A stretch of DNA of 17,143 nucleotides from an uncultured Clostridia bacterium. GTDB lineage: Bacteria; Bacillota; Clostridia; JAAYHZ01. The DNA lies in contig CALCRE010000045.1 of assembly GCA_937894465.1 (NCBI GenBank), positions 1 to 17,143 of the forward strand, given 5' to 3'. Every line of letters begins with the position of its first letter. The stretch's first letter is position 1. A model generated the notes under the pieces. It made no database searches. It saw only the letters and a list, made by a program, of their open reading frames with translations, and was not told the DNA's origin. Position numbers and translations under genes: made by a program. Below are positions 1-6,979 of this stretch, in pieces.

Positions 1-1
1 C

Positions 2-49
2 GGACTGACCATGGAGGAACTCGACAAAATAAAGAATGAAATATGTTAA
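2..49 (+). CDS. C-terminal tail of a gene entering from the left
   Basis: Reading from base 2, an open frame runs to a TAA at 47-49 and encodes 15 residues ending LTMEELDKIKNEIC. The other two + frames stop earlier (TGA at 6-8 and 37-39). The charged, helix-like composition fits the end of a soluble protein. The stop lies only 15 bp from the stop of the convergent MFS gene, and no hairpin terminator lies between them. Too little is visible to name the product. Confidence 0.45.
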   Translation, partial: GLTMEELDKIKNEIC

Positions 50-64
50 TTATCTGTGACAAAC

Positions 65-1255
65 TCAATCGAGGTTAGATGAATCCTTCATCTGTATTGC
101 CAATTGTTTTCTTGCCTTTGTAAGAAAAAGAATGATGGGAATGATTGATGACAAAGGTAAAATGAACATAGCGTTTTTAATGTTTCCCGATTGATCTGCC
201 AAGTATCCGCAAATAGCAGGAAAAATCATACTGCCTAAGCTTGCACAGACTGTAAACAATCCGGTGAGTGTTCCTTTCTTTTCCGGATGCACCATGCCTC
301 CGATGGCAATGGAAATGGGGAAAAACGGTGACATGAACACACCGGTCAATATAGCAAAGATCATACCAATTAAGGGAGTGGATGATAACAACGTTCCCAT
401 TCCGGTAATTAGGGTTCCCACCATACCCAATGCCAAAATGCGATTGTACCCAATCTTTTCAGCAAACATACTCCATAACAAACGGCCGAAAGTAACCCCG
501 CCGTTGGTCAATGCCAATACTGTAGATGCATACATAGCAGTTACGGCGAAACGATATACGAAAAGAGTATTAACAAAGGACTTAAATGTATTTGAGCTAC
601 CTATCATGATGAACATCATTAGGCACAAGAAAAGAAGAGCCGGGTTTAATAGGTTCTTAGCCTTGGTTTTACTTTTGCCTTGCGATATGCCTGTAATTGT
701 TTTATCATACCGATTGACTGACAAAAACAATCCGATTAAAACTGCCACAACCCCTATGAACAAGAAGGGATATTGCCAATTGCTATATTGTTTGATTAAA
801 AATCCAAAAGCAAGAGGCCCTAACATTCCACCGATACCGAAAAACATATGAAGCAAGTTTAATACTCCTCCGGGTTTTTCAGGATATAAATCAGTGATCA
901 ATGCATTAGCCGCTCCATCCATAAAAGCATGCCCCGTACCAAACAATACCATGGCTAGGTAAAACAAGAATCCATAAGGTGCAAATCCTGCAACCAAAGC
1001 TCCGGCAAAGATCAATGCGATCCCGATCTGTAATATACCGGATTTAGACTTTTTGTCCGCGAGGTGTCCTGCAGGAATCACAGCAATCAAGCGGGATGCC
1101 GACATGACCGAGACTGCTAACCCCATATGTAGTAGCGGCACCCCTCCTTGCGTATTCATAAGAGGTGTCACGGTAGCTAAAACCGTGTTCAACATACCGG
1201 TTAAAAAAAATGTGATCAATACACCCGCGGCTTTGATGAATCTTTTATCTCTCAT
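65..1255 (-). CDS. MFS transporter, 12 transmembrane segments
   Basis: This 396-residue protein is almost wholly hydrophobic, with the regular spacing of about 12 membrane helices expected of the major facilitator superfamily. The loop between helices 2 and 3 carries motif A as GHLADKKSKS (residues 63-72). A degenerate copy with a Gly-Arg pair (GRLLWSMFAEKIG) begins the second half, as expected from the family's internal duplication. The long basic loop near residues 183-200 fits the central cytoplasmic loop. It should be a proton- or solute-coupled secondary carrier in the cytoplasmic membrane, but the substrate cannot be read from sequence. GGAG lies nine bases before the ATG, and an extended -10 promoter lies upstream. 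It is monocistronic and divergent from the wall hydrolase gene. Family assignment is firm, substrate unknown. Confidence 0.88.
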   Translation of the reverse strand: MRDKRFIKAAGVLITFFLTGMLNTVLATVTPLMNTQGGVPLLHMGLAVSVMSASRLIAVIPAGHLADKKSKSGILQIGIALIFAGALVAGFAPYGFLFYLAMVLFGTGHAFMDGAANALITDLYPEKPGGVLNLLHMFFGIGGMLGPLAFGFLIKQYSNWQYPFLFIGVVAVLIGLFLSVNRYDKTITGISQGKSKTKAKNLLNPALLFLCLMMFIMIGSSNTFKSFVNTLFVYRFAVTAMYASTVLALTNGGVTFGRLLWSMFAEKIGYNRILALGMVGTLITGMGTLLSSTPLIGMIFAILTGVFMSPFFPISIAIGGMVHPEKKGTLTGLFTVCASLGSMIFPAICGYLADQSGNIKNAMFILPLSSIIPIILFLTKARKQLAIQMKDSSNLD

Positions 1256-1281
1256 AGAAAAACCACTCCAATGTTTTCCCT

Positions 1282-1308
1282 ATTATACCATCCTTTATTG
1301 TTAATCAA
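1282..1308 (-). promoter_or_regulatory. Promoter of the MFS gene (extended -10)
   Basis: On the - strand a perfect TATAAT (1282-1287) is preceded by TGG, giving an extended -10. A TTGATT -35-like box lies at 1303-1308 with a short 15-base spacer. The start codon is about 27 bases downstream of the -10 box. The extended -10 probably compensates for the poor spacing. Confidence 0.6.
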
Positions 1309-1385
1309 CCATTCTTACAAAATGTTTTTTCGCTTTAAGGCCTCTCCACTATGGGTATCCTTAGATTACTGTTAAATATTACAGG

Positions 1386-1415
1386 TTGATTTGGATGGAG
1401 TAGACATAATATAAT
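1386..1415 (+). promoter_or_regulatory. Promoter of the LysM/SleB wall hydrolase gene
   Basis: TTGATT (1386-1391), an 18-base spacer and a perfect TATAAT (1410-1415) form a plausible sigma-A promoter. It lies 36 bases before the start codon at 1452, with AAGGTGG at 1442-1448 as ribosome binding site. The 196-bp region between the divergent MFS and hydrolase genes otherwise shows nothing I can name. Confidence 0.6.
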
Positions 1416-1451
1416 GATGGCAACAATTTTTATCAAGGTATAAGGTGGTTT

Positions 1452-2399
1452 ATGAAAAAAACAACAACATTGCTTTTGGCATTGCTGATTACTTTGGTTT
1501 TGTGTACAACGGTACAAGCTAACTCTGCCAATTATTACACAGTAAAAGAAGGAGACAGCTTGTACAAAATTTCCGTTAATTTTGGTGTGTCTGTCGATTA
1601 CTTAATGACTGTAAATAAACTTCAGTCTACTATGATACATCCCGGATTAAAACTGGTCACTAGCTTCAAGGAATCTTCACCGGTAAAAATCACGGTAAAC
1701 GGGCAAACAGTGAACACGGAGGGTTTCATACAGGATGACCGCACATTTGTGCCCATTCGTTTTGTCAGTGAAATGTCCGGTGCCGAAGTTGACTGGTTTC
1801 CCATCGAAAAAAGTGCTGCTGTAATCTATAATCAAAAGGTCATATTATTAAAATCCAATTCAAATGATGTCTACGTAAACGGAGATCATCAGACCATAGA
1901 TGCACCGGCCTTTAATTTGAACGGTAGGATTTTCGTTCCGTTGCGTTTTGTTTCAGAAACCAACAACATCGGTGTTGAATGGGACGGGGATCAAAAAACC
2001 GTACATCTGACTATAAACAATGAGCCAAAGACACTTCCATACTCCCAAGACGATTTGTATTGGATGTCAAGGATTATTCGTGCAGAATCTGAAGGTCAGC
2101 CTCTTTACGGACAATTAGCAGTAGGGTCTGTGGTCATGAATCGTGTTGCTTCAAAGGAATTTCCCAATACGGTGAAGGACGTGATTTTCCAACCCAAGCA
2201 ATTTTCACCGGTAAGTGACGGAACCATCTACAAAGAACCGAATCAAAGTACAATTACTATAGCAAAAATGGTACTAAACGGCTATCATGTGGAAAAGGAC
2301 GCATTGTATTTTCTCAATCCGGATAAATCCACAAGTTTTTGGATTGTCCATAATAAAAGATTTGTTGCATCCATAGGGGATCATGATTTTTACAAGTAA
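1452..2399 (+). CDS. Secreted LysM / copper-amine-oxidase-stalk / SleB-type cell wall hydrolase
   Basis: The 315-residue protein opens with a signal peptide (Lys-rich start, hydrophobic core, cleavage likely after VQA at residue 23). A LysM peptidoglycan-binding domain spans about residues 28-70, with the typical YTVKEGDSLYKIS start. Two copper-amine-oxidase N-terminal-like (stalk) repeats follow at about 78-133 and 139-187, each with the pattern R-x-F-V-P-[IL]-R-F-V-S-E. Residues 204-315 form a SleB/CwlJ-type hydrolase domain: RIIRAESEG with the probable catalytic Glu212, then GSVVMNRV and QFSPVSDGT. Family members cleave peptidoglycan, in spores or in vegetative walls. The stalk probably holds the enzyme away from or against the wall. 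The gene is monocistronic between its own promoter and a strong terminator. A germination role is possible but not shown. Confidence 0.9.
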   Translation: MKKTTTLLLALLITLVLCTTVQANSANYYTVKEGDSLYKISVNFGVSVDYLMTVNKLQSTMIHPGLKLVTSFKESSPVKITVNGQTVNTEGFIQDDRTFVPIRFVSEMSGAEVDWFPIEKSAAVIYNQKVILLKSNSNDVYVNGDHQTIDAPAFNLNGRIFVPLRFVSETNNIGVEWDGDQKTVHLTINNEPKTLPYSQDDLYWMSRIIRAESEGQPLYGQLAVGSVVMNRVASKEFPNTVKDVIFQPKQFSPVSDGTIYKEPNQSTITIAKMVLNGYHVEKDALYFLNPDKSTSFWIVHNKRFVASIGDHDFYK

Positions 2400-2449
2400 A
2401 AAAAGAATATTGGCAAAGAATCTAAAAAATAATCTAAAGATATGAAGTA

Positions 2450-2478
2450 AAGAAAAGGGGCATTTTGCCCCTTTTCTT
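2450..2478. terminator. Bidirectional rho-independent terminator
   Basis: A perfect 12-bp stem (arms 2450-2461 and 2467-2478) with a 5-base ATTTT loop has a GC-rich core (GGGGC/GCCCC) and AAGAAAA/TTTTCTT flanks. These supply a T-rich tail on both strands. It sits between the convergent wall hydrolase (+) and thyX (-) genes and can end both transcripts. Confidence 0.9.
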
Positions 2479-2517
2479 ATTCCCATTAATTGGTTTCTTT
2501 TCTTTTTTACTGTTTTA

Positions 2518-3168
2518 TTATGATTCAATGTCTTCAAACAACACCGGTATTTTAGTCTTTAATTCGTTAAGTAACAACAAAGCCACCTCACGCATTTGAG
2601 GGTGTGCAGCCTTATCGGTGCGCAGTTTTAAAAAATGCCGCCATTCACGAATATTTGCCGTCATAACCAAGTCGGTTTTCAAGCTGTTTGGTAACACTGC
2701 CCTTGCTTCTTGTGGTGTATGTCCATTGTCCAGCATATTAAAATATGCTTTTTCCGCTTCTTGGCAAGCCTTTTTCCAGATGGAATACCCAACAGGGTTT
2801 TCTACCAAATAGCACGGCTCAATCACCGTTATTTCTCGCCCGAATTTATCTTGCGAGTAATTGCAGTATCGTGTGCTTTCTTGGCTGTAGGAAGCCAATC
2901 TGTGCCTTACAATCTCGTGGGTCACGCCTCTGTCGCATATGAACCGTACCGAAAAGCTAAAGTGCTCCAGTACGCTTTCATGTCGACTTTTCATAATCAT
3001 TCTGACAAACTTTTCTGCTGTACCTTCCCCCACTTTACCTTCTGATTTGTAGCAAACTCTTCCACAGAGCTCGAGCTTCTTGAGTACTTCTTCACCATCA
3101 AACCGGTCGAGTATTTCTACACCGGGTTTTATTACTTTCATTATTTTATCTAAAACCTTTCTGTTCAT
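2518..3168 (-). CDS. thyX: Flavin-dependent thymidylate synthase ThyX
   Basis: ThyX makes dTMP from dUMP using methylene-tetrahydrofolate, FAD and NADPH, and replaces ThyA in many anaerobes. The diagnostic RHRx7S motif is present (Arg88-His89-Arg90 to Ser98), within a typical context ending ESTRY. Further conserved stretches are ESVLEH (64-69), ARAVLPN (155-161) and the C-terminal WRHFLKLR (176-183). The length of 216 residues is near the family norm. The start is uncertain: the first ATG (3168) has only a weak AAAG before it, while an in-frame ATG at 3141 (MKVIKPGVEIL, 207 residues) matches where homologues usually begin but has a distant AAAGG. It follows the isomerase gene by 26 bp and is probably read from that gene's promoter as well. 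Confidence 0.96.
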   Translation of the reverse strand: MNRKVLDKIMKVIKPGVEILDRFDGEEVLKKLELCGRVCYKSEGKVGEGTAEKFVRMIMKSRHESVLEHFSFSVRFICDRGVTHEIVRHRLASYSQESTRYCNYSQDKFGREITVIEPCYLVENPVGYSIWKKACQEAEKAYFNMLDNGHTPQEARAVLPNSLKTDLVMTANIREWRHFLKLRTDKAAHPQMREVALLLLNELKTKIPVLFEDIES

Positions 3169-3194
3169 TCTTTATCGGATATCATACCGATCTT

Positions 3195-4682
3195 TTAATC
3201 CCTTGTAAAGGGATTTTCTCCGGGGTATCTCTCCCATTTAGGTTGATTATAGGATACATCGGATATGCCTAACAATTTCATTGCATCATAAAGAGTCTTT
3301 CCTGCATGAGTAAAACCTACAGCCGAATGATGAGGAAATTGTTTTTCCAGCAGCACATGCCTGTAGAAACGATTCATTTCCTTAACACCGATAATGCCGA
3401 TTCCACCAAAAGAACAAGGATCGACATCTAAAATTTCACCGTGTGTCATATAAGATTTTAACTTGCAGTCGGAAGAAGATTGCAAGCGGAACAATGTGAC
3501 CGGGTTTGCTTTTAACCGGCCATTTAAGCAACCCCTTGATACATAGGGTTCCTTACCTTCCTCAATCAGGCGATTCATGATCAATTGATAGCTCATAACC
3601 GGTTCTTTCACATAACAAACGGGCGTATTCCCACAATGGAATCCCATAAAGAGTTCCTTATTCGTATAGTCATATTGTCCCTTGATGAATTTTTCATACA
3701 TGTCCAAAGGAATGGTGTTATTAATGTCCAATAAGGTGGGTGCCAACCCGGTTGCACAAACCAGTATATATTCACTTAATGCGCCGTATATATCCGTTTC
3801 ACAGGCAATGGGTATCCCTCGACTTGCAAACCTTCCGTTGATATAGCAGGGAACAAAATGAAATTGTGTTTGGAATGCCGGCCAGCATTTATTAGCGAAA
3901 ACCACATAGTTACAGGCACCTTTATTGGCCTCCATTAAATCCATTAATGTTAATTCATATTGGGCCAATTTAGCAGATAAGTCCGAATAGGTAGTCTTTC
4001 CTTTGAGCTCAACCTCATATTCTCTAGCCAAATTCGAAATTCTAGGATCCCCTTTGTGGTTGTTATAGGCTTCAAACAAGTCCAACTCGGAATTTTCCAT
4101 AATCTCCACACCTAAATCAAACAAAGGTTGAATAGGCGCATTGCATGCTAAAAAATCCTGGGGTCTCGGTCCGTAAGAAATGATTTTCAATCCCTTTATA
4201 CCGATGATAACCCTTGCGACATCTTGAAAATCTCGAATCATATCGGCCACATCATCTGCGGATCCTACCGGATATTCAGGTATGTACACTCTTGTTTTCC
4301 TAAGCTTTAAATTGTATGATGCGCTTAGCATTCCGCAGTACGCATCTCCCCGATCCGAAGATAAAACAGAAGTGTCTTCCTCCGAAGCTGCAGCAAACAT
4401 CACAGGGCCTTCGAATCTCTGTGCTAACATGGTTTCAGGGCCTTCAGGACCAAAGTTGCCCAAAAAGATCGTCAAGGCATTTACGCCTATATCCTTCAAC
4501 TCTTTGAGCACTTCCAATGTATCACGTTCGTTTTCTATGACTTTTTGTATATTGATAACATCAATTCCCTTGGAATGACATGATGAAACAACTGCATCCC
4601 GCCTTGTTACCGATAATGTCAGCGGAAAACAATCCCGGCTGACAGCCACAATCGCATTTTTCACAACAGGTACATTTTGCAT
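3195..4682 (-). CDS. L-fucose/L-arabinose isomerase family protein
   Basis: This 495-residue cytoplasmic protein has the architecture of the FucI/AraA aldose-ketose isomerase family: two Rossmann-like N-terminal regions and a C-terminal barrel. Probable Mn-ligating acids are Glu295 (in IACETDIYGALSEY) and Asp319 (in LLDINN). Candidate metal-binding histidines lie at 349 (FHCGNTP) and 451-452. The conserved cores GNFGPEGPE (75-83) and SYGPRPQDF (169-177) are also present. The protein is shorter than E. coli FucI (about 590 residues), as in the family's more divergent branch, so the substrate could be fucose, arabinose, xylose or another aldose. GGAGGG lies eight bases before the ATG. No kinase, aldolase or sugar ABC permease lies beside it. 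The family call is solid, the specific substrate is not. Confidence 0.82.
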   Translation of the reverse strand: MQNVPVVKNAIVAVSRDCFPLTLSVTRRDAVVSSCHSKGIDVINIQKVIENERDTLEVLKELKDIGVNALTIFLGNFGPEGPETMLAQRFEGPVMFAAASEEDTSVLSSDRGDAYCGMLSASYNLKLRKTRVYIPEYPVGSADDVADMIRDFQDVARVIIGIKGLKIISYGPRPQDFLACNAPIQPLFDLGVEIMENSELDLFEAYNNHKGDPRISNLAREYEVELKGKTTYSDLSAKLAQYELTLMDLMEANKGACNYVVFANKCWPAFQTQFHFVPCYINGRFASRGIPIACETDIYGALSEYILVCATGLAPTLLDINNTIPLDMYEKFIKGQYDYTNKELFMGFHCGNTPVCYVKEPVMSYQLIMNRLIEEGKEPYVSRGCLNGRLKANPVTLFRLQSSSDCKLKSYMTHGEILDVDPCSFGGIGIIGVKEMNRFYRHVLLEKQFPHHSAVGFTHAGKTLYDAMKLLGISDVSYNQPKWERYPGENPFTRD

Positions 4683-4715
4683 GATTTAACCCTCCCATCG
4701 AACTTGCTTTAAATC

Positions 4716-4744
4716 ATTTTAGCACGACCAATTTCAGTTAACAA
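4716..4744 (-). promoter_or_regulatory. Promoter of the isomerase gene
   Basis: On the - strand TTGTTA (4739-4744), a 17-base spacer and TAAAAT (4716-4721) preceded by TGC form an extended -10 promoter. It lies in the 80-bp gap after the lipoprotein gene. No terminator hairpin is visible in that gap, so readthrough from upstream is possible. Confidence 0.55.
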
Positions 4745-4762
4745 GATATCATACAAGACTTC

Positions 4763-6388
4763 TTATGAATCAGATTGTTTTCTTATAAATTCATTGCAAT
4801 ATTCTAACAGTTCATATTTATTCGTTATACCATCCAAGGTAACCTTCATTTTATCTGCTGTAGTGGACATGGGATTATCAAACAGCTGTATAATAGCGTT
4901 ATTAATATATTCAGCTCTTGCCTTCATTTTACGATCATCATGATAGATAGAATATAATAATTGAAGATCTTCATACCGATCACTATGCGACGATTCTATA
5001 TTCCGGTACAATGGCGGGTAAGCCGCCTTTTTCGCTAATTCTATATATTCCTTTGATTGATCCAAAGTTTTGTTGTCAAAAGGAAAAAGGCGATCGGAAA
5101 AATTAGCGATCAACCCCGAAAAACCATACACCATAACTCCTTTATCATAAAAGATGTTTCCTTCGGACGTAAACCTGTAACTTGGATACTTTCCTTGATC
5201 CGTACCAAAAGTCAACACATCGGCAATCTTTTCATCTGTATATAACCAGTTGACGAAGTTAACGGCTTTTTCAGGTTGTGTGCAGGTATATGGTACCGGA
5301 ACGAGTTGGATACTGTCTGCCGAATTGATCACCGGTGTGCTATCATCAAGTATGAATAACGAGTATGTATCCCATGGATTTTCTTTCGGATAATCATCAA
5401 AATAAAAAAGTTGAAATATAAAATAAAATATATGATCTGCCAAAAACATACTCACACCGTTTTCAGAAAAAATCGGATCAAAAGCTCCGTTACGCATTGG
5501 AGCCGGAGATTGCAACATAAAATATGATTGTTCAAAGAAACGGCTAAATTCATTAAAAAAGACATCAAAAATATCTGTGTCCTCGATCAGATAAGGTTTA
5601 TAACTGCCATCGTTTAATTGAAAAACAATATCATTGTTTAAATTATAATAACCTGCTCTTATTATTGCATAATTTAGTAGTGTGCGTTCGGCAACTAAAA
5701 CCTTTTGATTATCATTATTTTCTTCTTTTCCCCTCATCAGCTCCATCAACCGGTGCAATTCATCGAAGTTATTGATCCTTTGAATATTATATTCTTGTAT
5801 AATTTCATTTTTAATCAGCAAAGCCATATGACTTACTACAGGGACTCCGGCATACAGTGCGAATACTTTTTCATCCTTTGTCACCATATCCATAACATAA
5901 TCATATTTTTGCATGTTCATATACACATCCGGGCAATAAGTACTCAAATAGGGGGATAAATCCATATAATATGAAATAAATTCATCATTCCAATAATAAG
6001 AGTTCTTTAAGTTTGTGTAAGATCTTCCTGCTTTCGTCGGAAAAATTAAATCAAACTCCAAACCGGCCTGTATTGTTAACAAGTATTCATTTCCTGCCTT
6101 GATCTCAGGGAAGGAAATGAATTCTACTGTGTATCCAAGCTGCTCATAACATTCATAATTTACTTCATCAAGTACATTAAAAAGCTGATCATTGGAAAAT
6201 TCCATACCTGATGTACCGACTCCGAAATTATTATAATTGCTCTTTATCAATATCCTTAAAGGTTTATCATCGAAAATATTCTTCTCATCCAATCCTATAA
6301 CCCGGTTTTCACTTTCTGTATTAAACTTTTCACAAGAAAAAAACATGACCATACATAGGATATGAATAAGAACTAGCAATTTCTTCAT
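4763..6388 (-). CDS. Orphan solute-binding-protein-like lipoprotein
   Basis: This is a predicted exported lipoprotein of 541 residues. It has a Lys-Lys start, a hydrophobic stretch and a lipobox FFSC with the acylated Cys at residue 19. The body resembles family-1-type extracellular solute-binding proteins: AGLEFDLIFP, MDLSPYLSTYCPDVY, KVFALYAGVPV, and near the end PEKAVNFVNWLYTDEKIADVLTFG, where such proteins close the binding cleft. The last 80 or so residues may correspond to the DUF3502 tail of LipO-like proteins (tentative). The chosen start is the ATG at 6388, because GGAG sits seven bases before it; an upstream in-frame ATG at 6400 has a poorer site. No permease or ATPase gene is nearby. 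It follows the cysteine-rich gene by 30 bp. The gene looks more AT-rich than its neighbours. Confidence 0.78.
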   Translation of the reverse strand: MKKLLVLIHILCMVMFFSCEKFNTESENRVIGLDEKNIFDDKPLRILIKSNYNNFGVGTSGMEFSNDQLFNVLDEVNYECYEQLGYTVEFISFPEIKAGNEYLLTIQAGLEFDLIFPTKAGRSYTNLKNSYYWNDEFISYYMDLSPYLSTYCPDVYMNMQKYDYVMDMVTKDEKVFALYAGVPVVSHMALLIKNEIIQEYNIQRINNFDELHRLMELMRGKEENNDNQKVLVAERTLLNYAIIRAGYYNLNNDIVFQLNDGSYKPYLIEDTDIFDVFFNEFSRFFEQSYFMLQSPAPMRNGAFDPIFSENGVSMFLADHIFYFIFQLFYFDDYPKENPWDTYSLFILDDSTPVINSADSIQLVPVPYTCTQPEKAVNFVNWLYTDEKIADVLTFGTDQGKYPSYRFTSEGNIFYDKGVMVYGFSGLIANFSDRLFPFDNKTLDQSKEYIELAKKAAYPPLYRNIESSHSDRYEDLQLLYSIYHDDRKMKARAEYINNAIIQLFDNPMSTTADKMKVTLDGITNKYELLEYCNEFIRKQSDS

Positions 6389-6418
6389 AAGAATCTCCAT
6401 ACAGTTCCCTGCCCTAAG

Positions 6419-6697
6419 CTAATACGTGCAATACAACATATTACATAAGTCGCAATAACATAAATGAATATCGCAGTAAATACTATGTTCAGGATAAATC
6501 ATGCATTCCATCCAAGTATACATAGTATATAATGTACCCGGACAATAACCCGGTGAATGTGTTTCCGTTTTCTCCGGTATTCCGGAGCACAAAAGAATGC
6601 TCGGACCACCGCAAGCGGTGCATGTTGCGGATACGCTACTGAAACATGGAAACACCAAGGCTAAGATTAACACAACAACCAATATCTTTCTCATCAT
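6419..6697 (-). CDS. Small secreted cysteine-rich protein
   Basis: This 92-residue protein has a clear signal peptide (MMRK start, hydrophobic core, cleavage likely after VSA at residue 24). The mature part of 68 residues carries ten cysteines: 26, 29, 37, 52, 65, 75, 80, 82, 85 and 90. The first pair is a CTACGG motif of CxxC type. A denser cluster, CDIHLCYCDLCNMLYC, lies at the end. The overall pattern (signal peptide, CxxCGG, spaced cysteines) resembles small secreted proteins of unknown function that I recall from clostridial genomes. AGGAGG lies nine bases before the first ATG, strongly supporting translation. It heads a unit with the lipoprotein gene. The cysteines could form disulfides or bind a metal; no function can be assigned. 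Confidence 0.75.
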   Translation of the reverse strand: MMRKILVVVLILALVFPCFSSVSATCTACGGPSILLCSGIPEKTETHSPGYCPGTLYTMYTWMECMIYPEHSIYCDIHLCYCDLCNMLYCTY

Positions 6698-6699
6698 AA

Positions 6700-6841
6700 C
6701 GGAAGACCTCCTGCATATAACTTTGACTTATATCTGAGGATCCAAGACAAAAAGTACAGTTTCACGGGTTAGCTTTTATGATTCGTCTTGAATAATCATT
6801 AAGTTGTATCTGACTATATCAATTTCCTAACGTATTTCCAT
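6700..6841 (-). promoter_or_regulatory. Long 5' leader of the cysteine-rich gene
   Basis: From the predicted start near 6841 the transcript has about 144 untranslated bases. They contain a possible 9-bp stem whose arms include CAAGAC and GTCTTG (roughly 6742-6793, one G-U pair), enclosing an AAAAG/CTTTT stem. I matched it to no riboswitch class I know. The structure is hand-drawn and unscored. Confidence 0.3.
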
Positions 6842-6847
6842 ATACTA

Positions 6848-6876
6848 ACTTTAACATGCAGTATTTTTTATGTCAA
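6848..6876 (-). promoter_or_regulatory. Promoter of the cysteine-rich/lipoprotein unit
   Basis: On the - strand a perfect TTGACA (6871-6876), a 17-base spacer and TAAAGT (6848-6853) preceded by TGT form a good extended -10 sigma-A promoter. It faces away from the tatD promoter 30 bp to the right. Confidence 0.6.
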
Positions 6877-6886
6877 CTATGCAAAA

Positions 6887-6900
6887 TTAAGTCAACTTAA
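6887..6900. promoter_or_regulatory. Palindrome between divergent promoters, possible operator
   Basis: TTAAGT-CA-ACTTAA is a perfect 6-bp inverted repeat with a 2-base centre. It lies ten bases from the -35 box of the cysteine-rich gene and five bases from that of tatD. GTCAACT within it repeats 19 bases away at 6872. Position and symmetry suit a dimeric regulator, but part of the repeat is simply -35-like TTGAC sequence. Confidence 0.4.
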
Positions 6901-6905
6901 GTAAT

Positions 6906-6934
6906 TTGACAAAACACATGACGGGAAATAGAAT
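6906..6934 (+). promoter_or_regulatory. Promoter of tatD
   Basis: A perfect TTGACA (6906-6911), exactly 17 bases, then TAGAAT (6929-6934) give one of the best sigma-A promoters in the window. The transcript would start near 6941 with a leader of about 39 bases. AAGAGG (6965-6970) lies nine bases before the start codon. Confidence 0.8.
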
Positions 6935-6979
6935 AGATGATGCATACTTAAAATTTATTGATTTAAGAGGTTTGTTTTT

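Noticed and set aside
264..851. 195-codon open frame on the + strand
   Set aside because: It is antisense to the MFS transporter, has no family resemblance or ribosome binding site, and its composition mirrors the hydrophobic gene beneath it.
3175..3192. ATCGG/CCGAT inverted repeat just before thyX
   Set aside because: It has only a 5-bp stem with an 8-base loop and no tail; it could affect thyX translation but is too weak to call.
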